Origin: an uncultured Desulfobulbaceae bacterium
GTDB lineage: Bacteria > Desulfobacterota > Desulfobulbia > Desulfobulbales > Desulfocapsaceae
Reading direction: 5' to 3'
Assembly: GCA_903887485.1 (NCBI GenBank)
Contig: CAISPV010000105.1
Location: forward strand, 1-64,000
DNA length: 64,000 nt
Below, piece after piece: positions 16,554-25,829 of this stretch. The number at the start of each line of letters is the position of its first letter. The first letter of the stretch is position 1. Both the position numbers and the translations under genes were made by a program. The notes beneath the pieces are model-generated. The model was not told the origin of the DNA, made no database searches, and saw only the letters and a program-made list of their open reading frames with translations.

Positions 16554-17387
16554 TTGAAGAACAGTGCGGATTATCGAATCATTGAAATGGTCATTCATGC
16601 CTTTGATGAGAGGGGGTGGGAATACGCAGGAGCGGAGGAAATTGCGGCCAGGGTGGGTGTGAGCAGAGATCTCCTGGATACAGTGTTTGCACGGTGGGCA
16701 GGTGTTGGACTGACCCGGTTCATGCAATCCCTGACCTTGAGCCAGACCCGAAAGCGGTTGACGGAGGCCGGAAACCTGCTTGCGGGGTCCCGGCCGCAAA
16801 AAGTATCCGGGGCTGGCAGTCATCTTGAGGGTTCTTGCCGATTGCGGTTACTGCCATCCGGACAGGGAAGGGGCGCGGGGTTGACTATCACCTATGGTTT
16901 GTATCCCAGCCCATTTGGCGATTGCCTTCTGGCCATGATCGGCAGGGAGATCTGTTATCTTTCTTTTGTTGATGCAGGGAAATGGTCGGTGCATCTGGAA
17001 GAGCTGCGCCATAACTGGCCACAGGCAACGATCATTGCCGACGATGGGGAGAGCGGCAGGAGTATGGTGGCGCAGATATTTACGGCTGCCGGGTTTGATC
17101 CCCTTTATCCCTTTTCCTTACTGCTCAAGGGCACAGCCTTTCAGCTCAGGGTCTGGCAGGCGCTGCTGATGCTCCCCAGAGGAGCCATGATCAGTTATCA
17201 GGGGCTGGCCGCTTATATGGGCCATCCCCGCGCCTGTCGGGCCGTGGCCGGCGCTGTTGCCGCCAATCCTGTGGGCTATCTGATCCCCTGTCACCGGGTG
17301 ATCTGCAAATCAGGGGAGATCCATCATTATCGCTGGGGCAGCAGTCGAAAAAAGGCGATGCTGGGTTGGGAGGCCTGCCGGTTATGA
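16554..17387 (+). CDS. ada: Ada-like methylated-DNA-protein cysteine methyltransferase with HTH
   Basis: About 277 residues in three parts. An AraC-type helix-turn-helix comes first (AEEIAARVGVSRDLLDTVFARWAGVGLTRFM), then a ribonuclease-like MGMT domain (GDCLLAMIGREICYLSFVD), then the DNA-binding MGMT domain (FQLRVWQALLMLPRGAMISY...PVGYLIPCHRVI). The acceptor is Cys246 in PCHRV. It repairs O6-alkylguanine by irreversible transfer to that cysteine. The zinc-binding N-terminal domain of E. coli Ada is missing, so methylphosphotriester sensing is not expected. The start is uncertain: TTG 16554 and ATG 16587 are both possible and neither has a good Shine-Dalgarno. Confidence 0.88.
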   Translation: MKNSADYRIIEMVIHAFDERGWEYAGAEEIAARVGVSRDLLDTVFARWAGVGLTRFMQSLTLSQTRKRLTEAGNLLAGSRPQKVSGAGSHLEGSCRLRLLPSGQGRGAGLTITYGLYPSPFGDCLLAMIGREICYLSFVDAGKWSVHLEELRHNWPQATIIADDGESGRSMVAQIFTAAGFDPLYPFSLLLKGTAFQLRVWQALLMLPRGAMISYQGLAAYMGHPRACRAVAGAVAANPVGYLIPCHRVICKSGEIHHYRWGSSRKKAMLGWEACRL

Positions 17388-17484
17388 TATTTTATTCGCC
17401 TATGGTTCCAATCTGGGGGCCGTCCCTGAACAGCCGATGCTCGGAAAACGCGAAGATCGGCAGGGATGTATTTTCAGGTTCTGG

Positions 17485-19593
17485 TCAGCGGGGGAAGGCG
17501 CCAGCCACGCCGCCGTCAACGGGCAGGGTGGCGCCGGTGGTGGGAGTGAGGCCTGAGGCGAAAAAGACCACGGCGTTGCCCACATGGTCGGCCAGGACCT
17601 CGGTCTTGAGGAGATTGCGGTCCCGGTAGTACGCTTTCAGCCCTTCAGGGTCGAGATTGCGGGAGCGCATCCGGTCAGGCCCTACCACATCCCAGAGCCC
17701 CGACGAGATGCCGTGATCATCGAAGATCCCGTCGGCATTGATCATGTTGACCCGGGCGCCGATCTCGGCCAGTTCCAAGGCGGCAATCTTGCCCAGCTGG
17801 TGGGCCCCGGCCTTGGAGGCTGAGTAGGCGCCAAAGGCGGCCCCGGGGGCAAAGACATTTTTGGAGCTGTTGATGATGATCTGGGCGGGAATGTGGCCGG
17901 TTCGTGCCTGGCGTTTGAAGATGGGAATGGCGGCCTTCATTACCTGGAAGACCCCCAGCAGGTTGACATCAAGCACCTTTCTGAATGCGGCTTCGTCAAG
18001 GTCGGCCAGGGTGGCGACATGGGCGAGCCCGGCATTGGGCACTAGGATATCGAGGCCGCCGCAGCCAAGGATGATCTCCTGCAAGCCCTGGCGCACTGAG
18101 GCGCTGTTGGTCACATCCATGGTGATGCCGCTGATGCGATCCGGATCAAACTCCTGAGCAAGCAGTCCACAGACCCGTTGCAGGCGCTGGCTGTCAATGT
18201 CGGAGAGAAAGACCCTGGCGCCTGCGGCCAGGAGCTTGCGGCCAATGCCGCAGGCAATGGCCCCGCCGCCGCCGGTCACCAGGGCGCTGCGTCCGGAAAG
18301 CGGCAAGGGGTTTCCCTTTTTCAGTTTGGCCTGTTCCAGGCTCCAGTATTCCATGTCAAAGATATGTTCTTCGGCCAGCTCCTGATAGGTGGCAATGGCC
18401 GCGCCTTGCGCCTTGGCCAGCAGGGTATGTTCGGCAATATCGGCGGCTATGGTGGCCGCTTTCTCCGTGACCCCGGCAGTGACAATACCCAGTCCCGGAA
18501 TCAGGATCACCCGTGGTTTCAGGTCAAGACAGGTTCGTGTTACCTGTTTGGTTGTGACCTGAGTGTGAAAGTAATGGTGATATTGCTGTTCATAATCAGC
18601 CATGGCAACAGAGATGGCCTGGGCCGTCTGCTCTTCATCAAGGCCTTGCAGGTCGAGCCAGAGCGGATAATTTTTGGTACGGATCACATGATCCGGGGTG
18701 AGAACGCCGGTGCTATAAATGGCCTGGGCATTGTCCCTGTTCAAGCACCGATGGATGACTGCATGATCGCGAACCTGCAGCAGAAATGGCGGTGTGTTGC
18801 CTGGCACTGCGGAATCAATGGTCAGGGCGCCCCGCAACAAGGGCAGGATCATGGCTGCATCGAGCCTGGAATCAGTGATCATTGCCGGCTGAGGTTGACT
18901 GGCCGGTTGACTGCTCTGCAGATACTCTTCTGCCAGGGTGACGTAGTGGATCATTCGATTGTAGGCTACCTCGGCGTCATCAGCGAAGGTGAAGATCCCA
19001 TGGTTGCGCAGGATAATGGCCTCAAGATCAGGGCGATTTTCATAGCATTCGGCAATTGCCTGGGCCAGAGGAAAACCCGGCATGATCCAGGGAAGGATGG
19101 CAATTTTGTCTCCCAGGATAGTCAGCAGACGTGGTTCCGGGTCAGCCATGTTGGTCAGGGTGACGATGGCATCGGCATGGGTATGATCGATATAGCGGTG
19201 GGGGAGAAAGGCGTGCACCAGGGTTTCAATCGATGGGCTGGGGGCGGTGCTGTCCAGCAAGTGGGTCTTGAACTGATTGACCATCTCTTCATCGCTGAGC
19301 GCCTTCAGTGCGCGCAGGCGGCGCAGGTAACCCAGATCGAGGGCCGGAAAGCCCTGGGGCTCAATGGTTGCCAGATCCCAGCCGCTGCCTTTAATGAAAA
19401 GTACGTCTATCTGGTCACCCAGAAGGGTGGTCACCTGGGCCTTGGCCGAGGTGTTGCCGCCACCATGCAGGACCAGAGACGCTTCCTGACCGATCAGTCG
19501 TGACGTGTACACTCGTAATGCCAGCTCCGGCTGACAATGGGGATGGGCGGTGATAAAGTTCTGGGCATCGCTGCCATGGTAACGGTTGTTCAT
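17485..19593 (-). CDS. bifunctional class II aldolase / short-chain dehydrogenase
   Basis: A 702-residue fusion. The N-terminal half is a class II (zinc) aldolase/epimerase domain with RYIDHTHADAIV and ILRNHGIFTF providing histidine ligands. The C-terminal 260 residues are a Rossmann SDR with VTGGGGAIACGIGRKL, the catalytic YSASKAGAHQLGK, and an NAGLAH segment. The layout matches proteins annotated as rhamnulose-1-phosphate aldolase/alcohol dehydrogenase (YuxG/RhaD type), which cleave a sugar phosphate and process lactaldehyde. No other sugar catabolic genes lie nearby, so the true substrate is unknown. It is flanked by unrelated genes and appears to be transcribed alone. Confidence 0.88.
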   Translation of the reverse strand: MNNRYHGSDAQNFITAHPHCQPELALRVYTSRLIGQEASLVLHGGGNTSAKAQVTTLLGDQIDVLFIKGSGWDLATIEPQGFPALDLGYLRRLRALKALSDEEMVNQFKTHLLDSTAPSPSIETLVHAFLPHRYIDHTHADAIVTLTNMADPEPRLLTILGDKIAILPWIMPGFPLAQAIAECYENRPDLEAIILRNHGIFTFADDAEVAYNRMIHYVTLAEEYLQSSQPASQPQPAMITDSRLDAAMILPLLRGALTIDSAVPGNTPPFLLQVRDHAVIHRCLNRDNAQAIYSTGVLTPDHVIRTKNYPLWLDLQGLDEEQTAQAISVAMADYEQQYHHYFHTQVTTKQVTRTCLDLKPRVILIPGLGIVTAGVTEKAATIAADIAEHTLLAKAQGAAIATYQELAEEHIFDMEYWSLEQAKLKKGNPLPLSGRSALVTGGGGAIACGIGRKLLAAGARVFLSDIDSQRLQRVCGLLAQEFDPDRISGITMDVTNSASVRQGLQEIILGCGGLDILVPNAGLAHVATLADLDEAAFRKVLDVNLLGVFQVMKAAIPIFKRQARTGHIPAQIIINSSKNVFAPGAAFGAYSASKAGAHQLGKIAALELAEIGARVNMINADGIFDDHGISSGLWDVVGPDRMRSRNLDPEGLKAYYRDRNLLKTEVLADHVGNAVVFFASGLTPTTGATLPVDGGVAGAFPR

Positions 19594-19620
19594 TTTCGCT
19601 TTTGTAATTATTGAGGTGTT

Positions 19621-19678
19621 TAGACTGAAGGCTGAAGTATTTGTTCCTAAAAACCTTCAGCCTTCAGCCTTCAGTCTA
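19621..19678. repeat. 17-bp inverted repeat built from CTGAAGG/CCTTCAG units
   Basis: TAGACTGAAGGCTGAAG (19621-19637) pairs perfectly with 19662-19678. The sequence belongs to the CCTTCAG heptamer family seen again at 20470-20485 and 42372-42427. It lies at the 3' end of the minus-strand gene 19710-20423 and could also stop transcription, though no T-run follows. Confidence 0.7.
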
Positions 19679-19709
19679 TCAACCTGATCCCGTCCCTTTG
19701 CTGTTGAGG

Positions 19710-20423
19710 CTATCGTCCTAACACAGTCATTTCTTTCATGATTGTCCCGAACATCGCTTCGTATTTAGGAATGGCCGTGCGGAGAATGATGGCAAGTTGC
19801 GAGAGATCCTGGTCATTGACCACAAGATTAGCGGAATGGGCAAGGGCCTCGAGGTCATACAGGGTGTGAAACTCAGGGCCTATGAGCATGTAAAAGATAT
19901 ACCGGCGCTTGCTCATGTTCATGGCGCGCATGAACTGATGAAAGACCCCGTTTTCCCAGGGAGAACCTTCATAATGAGAGTGAAGGATAACACTGGCGTA
20001 ATTGACAAACTGCATCTTTTCAATGGCGTCTTCCGCAGACTGGGCAAAAGAGGTTTGGTACCCCAAGGCTTCCATGGCCCCTGTTATCAGGCGGCAGTGG
20101 GGAGAGTCCGGCATCAGGATGAGGACCTTGGGGATGTCTTCGACTGTTTCTTTACCTACAGATGCATTATTGCTCAGGCCGGAGAGCTCAGGAGGAGGTG
20201 GTGGCATGACCTGTTGATTGGTGGGGCGTGGTGTTGGAGAATCTGTCGTTTTAGCTGACGTTTGAGGATTCACCAGCATGCTGCCGACATCAAGCAGGAT
20301 TGCGCTCTTGCATTGAGGGCAGTTGATACGGAGAGATTTGCCTGGACTGAGCATCTTGAGACCGCTTTCAACATTGGGGCTGAGCTTAAGTTTTTTTTGA
20401 CAATGGGGGCAGGTTGCTATCAT
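19710..20423 (-). CDS. zinc-ribbon protein with degenerate receiver-like domain
   Basis: A 237-residue protein. The N-terminus is a zinc ribbon of the MJ0042 kind (CPHCQKKL...RINCPQCKSAI). After a Pro/Thr-rich linker, the C-terminal 130 residues have the hydrophobic pattern of a response-regulator receiver (KVLILMPDSPHCRLITGAMEALGY...ASVILHSHYEGS). The phospho-acceptor aspartate position reads ILHSHYE, so phosphorylation looks impossible. It sits 180 bases downstream of the pilT-like gene on the same strand and may adjust pilus retraction or bind another partner. Its function is not established and the receiver relationship is by pattern only. Confidence 0.65.
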   Translation of the reverse strand: MIATCPHCQKKLKLSPNVESGLKMLSPGKSLRINCPQCKSAILLDVGSMLVNPQTSAKTTDSPTPRPTNQQVMPPPPPELSGLSNNASVGKETVEDIPKVLILMPDSPHCRLITGAMEALGYQTSFAQSAEDAIEKMQFVNYASVILHSHYEGSPWENGVFHQFMRAMNMSKRRYIFYMLIGPEFHTLYDLEALAHSANLVVNDQDLSQLAIILRTAIPKYEAMFGTIMKEMTVLGR

Positions 20424-20604
20424 GGTTGTTGTCTCATTTTTTAGGTTGTTGAGGCGTAACTGCTCAGATAGAGAGACTGAAGGCTGAAAGTTTTTAGGGA
20501 CAAAGATGCGTGATCATACAAAATGCCGGGTTTTTTGATATGCTGGCTTGATCCGAGCGTTGCATAACGATTGATATCCTTCCGTCTTCAGCCTCTTCAT
20601 ATTA

Positions 20605-21771
20605 TCAGCGTTGATCTTGTTCTTCCTCTTCCATGGCTAGCCCGGAGAGGGTGGAGGTTGCCTCCCCGCGCGCGGCCTTGAGGGTGTCGATCTTTCTTGC
20701 GAGTTCGGTGCGTTGGGAGCAGTAGGACATGGCAGTTTTCTCGGAGATGATCTTCTGGTCGTAGAGTTCAACGATATGCTGATCAAAGGTGCGCATGCCG
20801 ACGGTGGAGCCGGCGTCAATGACCTTGTAGTATGTTTTTTCCTCTCTTTCGCCATTAAGAATCAGATCCTTGACCCGTAGACTGGTGCAGAGGATCTCGA
20901 TGGCGGCCACCCGTCCTCCTTTGACCCTCGGTAACAGGCGTTGTCCGACAATCCAGCGCAAGGTGTCAACCAGGCGGTTCCGGACCTGGGGCTGTTCTTC
21001 CAGGTCATAAAAACCGAGGATACGGTTGATGGCCTGGCCGGCGTCAATGGTGTGCAGGGTCGAGAACACAAGATGTCCGGTCTCGGCGGCGGCAATGGCG
21101 GTTTCCAGGGTTTCCCGGTCGCGCATCTCGCCTATCAGGATGACCTTGGGGGCCTGACGCAGGGCCGCACGGACGCCTGAGGCAAAGGTGTCAAAGTCTT
21201 TGCCCAGCTCCCGCTGATTGAAGGTGGCCTTTTCATGCGGGTGGACATATTCAATGGGGTCTTCCAGGGTGACCACATGCACCTGACGTTCCTTGTTGAT
21301 CTCGTGCAGCAGGGCTGCAAGGGAGGTGGTCTTGCCGCTGCCCGTGGCCCCGGTGAAGATGACAAGACCGTTTCGTTCGCTGGCGATTTTATGAAAAACC
21401 TCCGGAAAGTTCATGCCCTCGATGGTCGGAATGTTGGTCTCCAGTTTCCGTAGGACAATGGAGTAGTAACCTCTCTGGGAGAAGATATTGACCCGGAAGC
21501 GGGCCTTATCGCTAAGGGAGTAAGAAAGATCGCAAGAGCCGGTGTGCAGCAGGTCTGCTATAAGTCGCTTGTTGTTGCCAATCAGATTCAGGGCGAAGAC
21601 CTCGGTCTGAAAAGGGGTGAGCTGGTGGACCGGCGGCTGCACCTGCACCGGCATGAGCACGCCTGCGGCTTCTACCTGCAATGGCTTGCCCACCGTCAGG
21701 TTCAGGTCCGAGACATTCTCGTACGACGTGAGCATGGCGGTGATCCAATAATCGATCTCTGACTGTTTCAT
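20605..21771 (-). CDS. pilT: PilT/PilU-type twitching motility ATPase
   Basis: A 388-residue GSPII_E-type secretion ATPase that drives type IV pilus retraction. An N-terminal PAS-like domain (SDLNLTVGKPLQVE, close to the usual SDLHLT) is followed by Walker A GATGSGKTTS (141-150), the Asp box VTLEDPIEYVH, Walker B-type VILIGEMRDRETLETA, and the His box GHLVFSTLHTIDA. The conserved AIRNLIRE motif of PilT is not seen in that form; the C-terminal region ends in an acidic EEEEQDQR tail, so PilU or another retraction homologue is possible. No other pilus genes are in the window apart from the zinc-ribbon protein downstream. Confidence 0.87.
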   Translation of the reverse strand: MKQSEIDYWITAMLTSYENVSDLNLTVGKPLQVEAAGVLMPVQVQPPVHQLTPFQTEVFALNLIGNNKRLIADLLHTGSCDLSYSLSDKARFRVNIFSQRGYYSIVLRKLETNIPTIEGMNFPEVFHKIASERNGLVIFTGATGSGKTTSLAALLHEINKERQVHVVTLEDPIEYVHPHEKATFNQRELGKDFDTFASGVRAALRQAPKVILIGEMRDRETLETAIAAAETGHLVFSTLHTIDAGQAINRILGFYDLEEQPQVRNRLVDTLRWIVGQRLLPRVKGGRVAAIEILCTSLRVKDLILNGEREEKTYYKVIDAGSTVGMRTFDQHIVELYDQKIISEKTAMSYCSQRTELARKIDTLKAARGEATSTLSGLAMEEEEQDQR

Positions 21772-21940
21772 GAGTTTTCTCCAGAAAAAAAGGTATATTC
21801 GTCTTTATTTTCATAGTATATTGGCACAAAAGTAACAAGAAATTCAAATGTTTTTTGGAGTCCTTGTAAAATAACTCCTGCTTTCCTGATTATTTGGCAA
21901 CGACCTTTTTTATTGATTCTTTTATCCCAGGTGAAACAAG

Positions 21941-23776
21941 ATGGCAATTCCCTTACGCAGTGCAACCACCACACAAGGTCGCCGGATGGCCGGGGCCCGC
22001 AGTCTCTGGCGCGCCAACGGCATGACGGAAGAGCAGTTTGGCCACCCCGTTATTGCTATCGTCAATTCTTTTACCCAGTTTGTTCCCGGCCATGTCCATC
22101 TCCATGAAATCGGCCAGCAAATTAAAAAACAGATCGCCGAACTCGGCTGCTTTGCGGCTGAGTTCAATACCATTGCCATTGATGACGGGATCGCCATGGG
22201 CCATGCCGGCATGCTTTATTCCCTGCCTTCCCGGGAGCTGATTGCCGATAGCGTGGAGTATATGTGCAACGCCCACACGGTGGACGCCATGATCTGCATC
22301 AGCAACTGCGACAAGATCACCCCAGGGATGCTCATGGCGGCGATGCGCCTCAATATCCCCACCATTTTTGTCTCAGGCGGGCCGATGGAGGCGGGTGTTG
22401 ATGGTGACAAACGCTACGATCTGGTTGATGCCATGGTCATGGCGGCAGACCAGGCGGTCTCGGATGCGGAGATTGCTGTGGTTGAGCGCTGCGCCTGTCC
22501 TACCTGCGGATCGTGCTCCGGGATGTTTACGGCCAACTCCATGAATTGCCTTAATGAGGCACTGGGTCTGGCCTTGCCCGGCAACGGCACCGTGGTGGCC
22601 ACCCATGGCAGCCGTACCGGGCTCTTTGTTCGCGCCGCCGGGCGCATTGTCGAGATGGCCCACGCCTGGTATGACCGGGAAGACGCCACGGTCCTGCCCA
22701 GGACCATTGCCAGCCGCGCCGCTTTCTTGAATGCCATGACCCTTGATATTGCCATGGGCGGATCAAGTAACACCGTGCTTCATCTGCTGGCCATTGCCCA
22801 TGCCGCTGAGGTGGATTTCAGCATGGCGGATATTGACGCCCTGTCGAGAAAGGTGCCTAATCTGTGTAAGGTGGCTCCTTCATCCTCTTATCATATGGAG
22901 GATGTGAACCGGGCGGGCGGGATCATGGGGATTCTTGGTGAGCTGGCCCGGGCCGGACTGGTTGATACCTCGGTTTCCCGCGTTGATGCGTCAACCCTGG
23001 CGGAAACACTGCAGGACTGGGATATTGGAGGCGTTACCGCCAGCGAGGCGGCAAGGCAACTCTATCTGAGCGCCCCGGCCTCGGCCGGTCGTAATCTGGT
23101 GATGGGTTCCCAGACCACCATGTATGCGGAGCCGGATATTGACCGGGCGGGCGGCTGTATCCGTGACGTGGCCCATTGTTACAGCAAGGATGGGGGCTTA
23201 GCCGTCCTCTATGGCAACATTGCCGCCAAGGGATGTATCGTCAAGACCGCCGGGGTTGATCCCTCCATCTTTCATTTTACCGGAACCGCCAGGGTCTTCT
23301 CCTCGCAGGAGGCGGCCTGTGAGGCCATTCTTGGTGGGGCGATCAAGGCCGGTGATGTGGTGATCATCCGCTATGAGGGGCCAAAAGGGGGGCCGGGGAT
23401 GCAGGAGATGCTCTATCCCACCTCCTACCTTAAATCAGTCCATCTGGGCAAGGAGTGTGCCCTGGTCACCGATGGCCGTTTCTCCGGCGGCACCTCAGGG
23501 TTGTCGATCGGCCATGTGTCGCCCGAGGCGGCCGCCGGTGGGGCGATTGGTCTGGTTTGTGATGGGGACGGCATCGACATCAATATTCCGGAACGGAGCA
23601 TCAATGTCCTGGTGTCTGAGCAGGAACTGGCCGCAAGGCGTCAGCAGGAAGAGCAGAAGGGCAGGCAGGCTTTTCTGCCAACCGACCGCGACCGGAAGGT
23701 GTCGACGGCGCTGAGGGCCTATGCCCTGTTTGCGGCCTCGGCAGATAAAGGGGCGGTGCGGGTCTTGCCTGAGTAA
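21941..23776 (+). CDS. ilvD: dihydroxy-acid dehydratase
   Basis: A 611-residue enzyme that dehydrates 2,3-dihydroxy-isovalerate and 2,3-dihydroxy-3-methylvalerate to the 2-keto acids of valine and isoleucine biosynthesis. Family motifs are complete: [11 protein letters not shown] and [19 protein letters not shown] carry the iron-sulfur ligands, [17 protein letters not shown] follows, and the C-terminal half has [14 protein letters not shown] and [21 protein letters not shown]. The length matches E. coli IlvD (616). The start ATG has AGGTGA about 8 bases upstream. It is flanked on the left by a divergent pilT and appears monocistronic. Its cluster is oxygen-sensitive in many organisms. Confidence 0.97.
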   Translation: MAIPLRSATTTQGRRMAGARSLWRANGMTEEQFGHPVIAIVNSFTQFVPGHVHLHEIGQQIKKQIAELGCFAAEFNTIAIDDGIAMGHAGMLYSLPSRELIADSVEYMCNAHTVDAMICISNCDKITPGMLMAAMRLNIPTIFVSGGPMEAGVDGDKRYDLVDAMVMAADQAVSDAEIAVVERCACPTCGSCSGMFTANSMNCLNEALGLALPGNGTVVATHGSRTGLFVRAAGRIVEMAHAWYDREDATVLPRTIASRAAFLNAMTLDIAMGGSSNTVLHLLAIAHAAEVDFSMADIDALSRKVPNLCKVAPSSSYHMEDVNRAGGIMGILGELARAGLVDTSVSRVDASTLAETLQDWDIGGVTASEAARQLYLSAPASAGRNLVMGSQTTMYAEPDIDRAGGCIRDVAHCYSKDGGLAVLYGNIAAKGCIVKTAGVDPSIFHFTGTARVFSSQEAACEAILGGAIKAGDVVIIRYEGPKGGPGMQEMLYPTSYLKSVHLGKECALVTDGRFSGGTSGLSIGHVSPEAAAGGAIGLVCDGDGIDINIPERSINVLVSEQELAARRQQEEQKGRQAFLPTDRDRKVSTALRAYALFAASADKGAVRVLPE

Positions 23777-23849
23777 AGAGGTTCCTCTCTCTTTCTTTAT
23801 TCAATATCGACTCCTGCCTGTAGGTAGATTTTTTGTAGCTTTATATGGT

Positions 23850-23885
23850 TTGACATTGAGGCACGACTGGTTATCATATTGATAA
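23850..23885 (+). promoter_or_regulatory. sigma-70-like promoter overlapping a palindromic operator (metal efflux operon)
   Basis: TTGACA (23850-23855), a 16-base spacer, then TATCAT (23872-23877). The -10 element lies inside the perfect palindrome TTATCA-TAT-TGATAA (23871-23885), where a repressor would block RNA polymerase. The first gene of the czc-like operon starts 150 bases downstream. Confidence 0.6.
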
Positions 23886-24035
23886 TATTGGAACAGTGAT
23901 AAGGCGATTCTCCTCAGATAGAATTTTCAGATCAATGCTCATCACTGATGTTAAAATTGGGATTGTTTGGTCTGGAAATCTTGGAATCTACCAAGCTGAT
24001 GATGAGTTTTTGAGGAAATTCTAATTATTTCATCT

Positions 24036-24401
24036 ATGCAAAAATCAATTCACTTAAAGATTTTTTTATTGGTTCTTCTCGTGGCGATACAGACTGTCGC
24101 GGTCAACGGCTTGTACGGAAGTGCTTGTTCCATGCAGAGTCATGTGACGGATGTCAGCGATCAAGAAGTACCTTTGGAGATTTCCACACCTCTCCAGCAG
24201 CCTTGTTCCCCTTTCGGACAATGCAAAGATTATGATGGCTGTGACACATGTATCAACTGCGCCTGTCACGCGCCTCTGTCCTGCCAACAGTTTCAGCTGA
24301 GTTATAACCCCATTGTTTCCGACTTGGCTATATCCGACCCATTCATGCGTTTTCCCGAAGTCTATCTCTCTAAGTTTATTCCCCCGCAAAACCTCGCCTG
24401 A
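24036..24401 (+). CDS. small exported Cys-rich protein, first gene of the efflux operon
   Basis: A 121-residue protein with a signal peptide (IFLLVLLVAIQTVAVNGLYG). The mature part has a cysteine cluster CKDYDGCDTCINCACHAPLSC, which could bind a soft metal, and then a beta-rich tail ending FPEVYLSKFIPPQNLA. No named family is recognised. It is the first gene after the palindromic promoter at 23850 and lies 135 bases before the CzcC-like gene. A periplasmic metal-binding or sensing role in the efflux system is a reasonable inference, not a demonstrated one. Confidence 0.68.
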   Translation: MQKSIHLKIFLLVLLVAIQTVAVNGLYGSACSMQSHVTDVSDQEVPLEISTPLQQPCSPFGQCKDYDGCDTCINCACHAPLSCQQFQLSYNPIVSDLAISDPFMRFPEVYLSKFIPPQNLA

Positions 24402-24536
24402 TCTGCCACGATAAGCGAATAGCCTTTCTCTCGCTGAGGGAGAGGTCTCTCTTCATTTTCGTCGTGGCTCACATCCGAACATTAATTGTTATTTCAATAA
24501 GTTGCGACAATTTTTTTAAAAATGGAGGTTATTCCT

Positions 24537-25829
24537 TTGGGAACAACTATTTTTACAAAGGGAGTATGGCTCCTTGTGCCGGGGATCCTGTGTGTTCTTC
24601 TGTCCGCTCCAGTCCGTGCAGAGGTACAGACACTGTCACTGCCTCAGATAATCGAGTATTCGTTGCAGAATAACGGTGACCTCAAATCGTTTCGAGAAGA
24701 AAAAGGTATCCGTGATGCAGGTAAGATGAAGGCCGGTCTCCTGCCTAACCCTACCCTTGAATTTGATGGGGGCACAGGGGCGATGACAGGCAACAGCTCC
24801 GATAGCAGCTTGTCTCTCGGAGTGTCTCAGGAATTTCTTCTGGCCGGAAAGCGGGGAAAACGGCTCGCCATCGCCGAAGGTGAGATGGAAATGTACTTCT
24901 GGCAATTAGCGGATAAGGAAAGATTGCTGGCTGGTGAGACTAAATCGGCCTTCTACGAACTCATTGTGGCCGAAAAGCGGTTGGCCCTCTCAGAAGACTT
25001 CATCTCACTCAACCGTACCCTCCTGCAAGTGACGAGGGAGCGATTGGAGGCGGGAGAAATCCCGGAACTGGAAATGAATCTGGCCAAAGTGGAACTGGCA
25101 AGAAGTGCCGGCAAGAAATTGGCCATCGAAAAGGATCTGCGGCAGAACCGAACGAAGATCTTGCACTTAATGGGGCTGCCTCTCGATGAAGACCCAGTAC
25201 TAACGGGCAGTCTTGAATCCGCAAGGTCCTTGACCAAGGAACTTGCCCAGCTGCAACGGCTGGCACAGGAAAATCGTCCGGATATCAAGGCCCTTGAGGC
25301 CGAAAAAAGCAAAGGGGGGGCGGAGATCATCCTGGCCCGGACCGAGGGGATTCCTAACCTCACGGCCGGCTTATCAGTAAAACATGACACAACATCCAGT
25401 GTCGTGGATGGAACGAACGATTCGTCCAATATTATAGGGTTAAAACTTTCAATGCCTATCCCCTTGTTTGACCATAATCAAGCGGGAGTACAGGATGCGC
25501 AGAGCAAAAGGAACAGTGCAGAAACTCGTTTGTCAGCTGCTATAAAAGCGATTGAACGGGAAGTCGAGACAGCTTATGCCGGTTTCGTGAACGCTGAGAG
25601 TATTCTGGCAATGTACCGGACTGATATCCTTCCTCAACTCGAAGAAAATTTGAAATTGACTCAAGAGGCCTATCGGCTTGGTGAGGTCGGAATATTAACC
25701 GTCATCGAAGAACAGAAGAAATACTTTGAGGTGAATGACGGATATCTGACCGCTCTTTATGACCGACAGACGGCCTTATCGAAACTTGAAACATCTGTAG
25801 CAACAGATATTACCGGAGGTGTGCAGTGA
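24537..25829 (+). CDS. czcC: outer membrane efflux protein, CzcC/CusC (TolC) family
   Basis: A 430-residue outer membrane channel of a tripartite metal efflux pump. A signal peptide (WLLVPGILCVLLSAPVRA) precedes two repeats of the OEP domain, each with long helices (SFREEKGIRDAGKMKAGLLPNPTLEF and the parallel AEKSKGGAEIILARTEGIPNLTAG). TTG 24537 is preferred to ATG 24522 because GGAGG at 24524-24528 would lie inside the longer version and is 8 bases before the TTG. It overlaps the adaptor gene by 4 bases. The order outer membrane protein, adaptor, pump is the usual czcCBA order. Confidence 0.9.
   Translation: MGTTIFTKGVWLLVPGILCVLLSAPVRAEVQTLSLPQIIEYSLQNNGDLKSFREEKGIRDAGKMKAGLLPNPTLEFDGGTGAMTGNSSDSSLSLGVSQEFLLAGKRGKRLAIAEGEMEMYFWQLADKERLLAGETKSAFYELIVAEKRLALSEDFISLNRTLLQVTRERLEAGEIPELEMNLAKVELARSAGKKLAIEKDLRQNRTKILHLMGLPLDEDPVLTGSLESARSLTKELAQLQRLAQENRPDIKALEAEKSKGGAEIILARTEGIPNLTAGLSVKHDTTSSVVDGTNDSSNIIGLKLSMPIPLFDHNQAGVQDAQSKRNSAETRLSAAIKAIEREVETAYAGFVNAESILAMYRTDILPQLEENLKLTQEAYRLGEVGILTVIEEQKKYFEVNDGYLTALYDRQTALSKLETSVATDITGGVQ

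Noticed and set aside
18178-19503. 441-codon plus-strand frame opposite the aldolase/SDR gene
   Set aside because: Shadow; the minus strand shows intact aldolase and SDR motifs.
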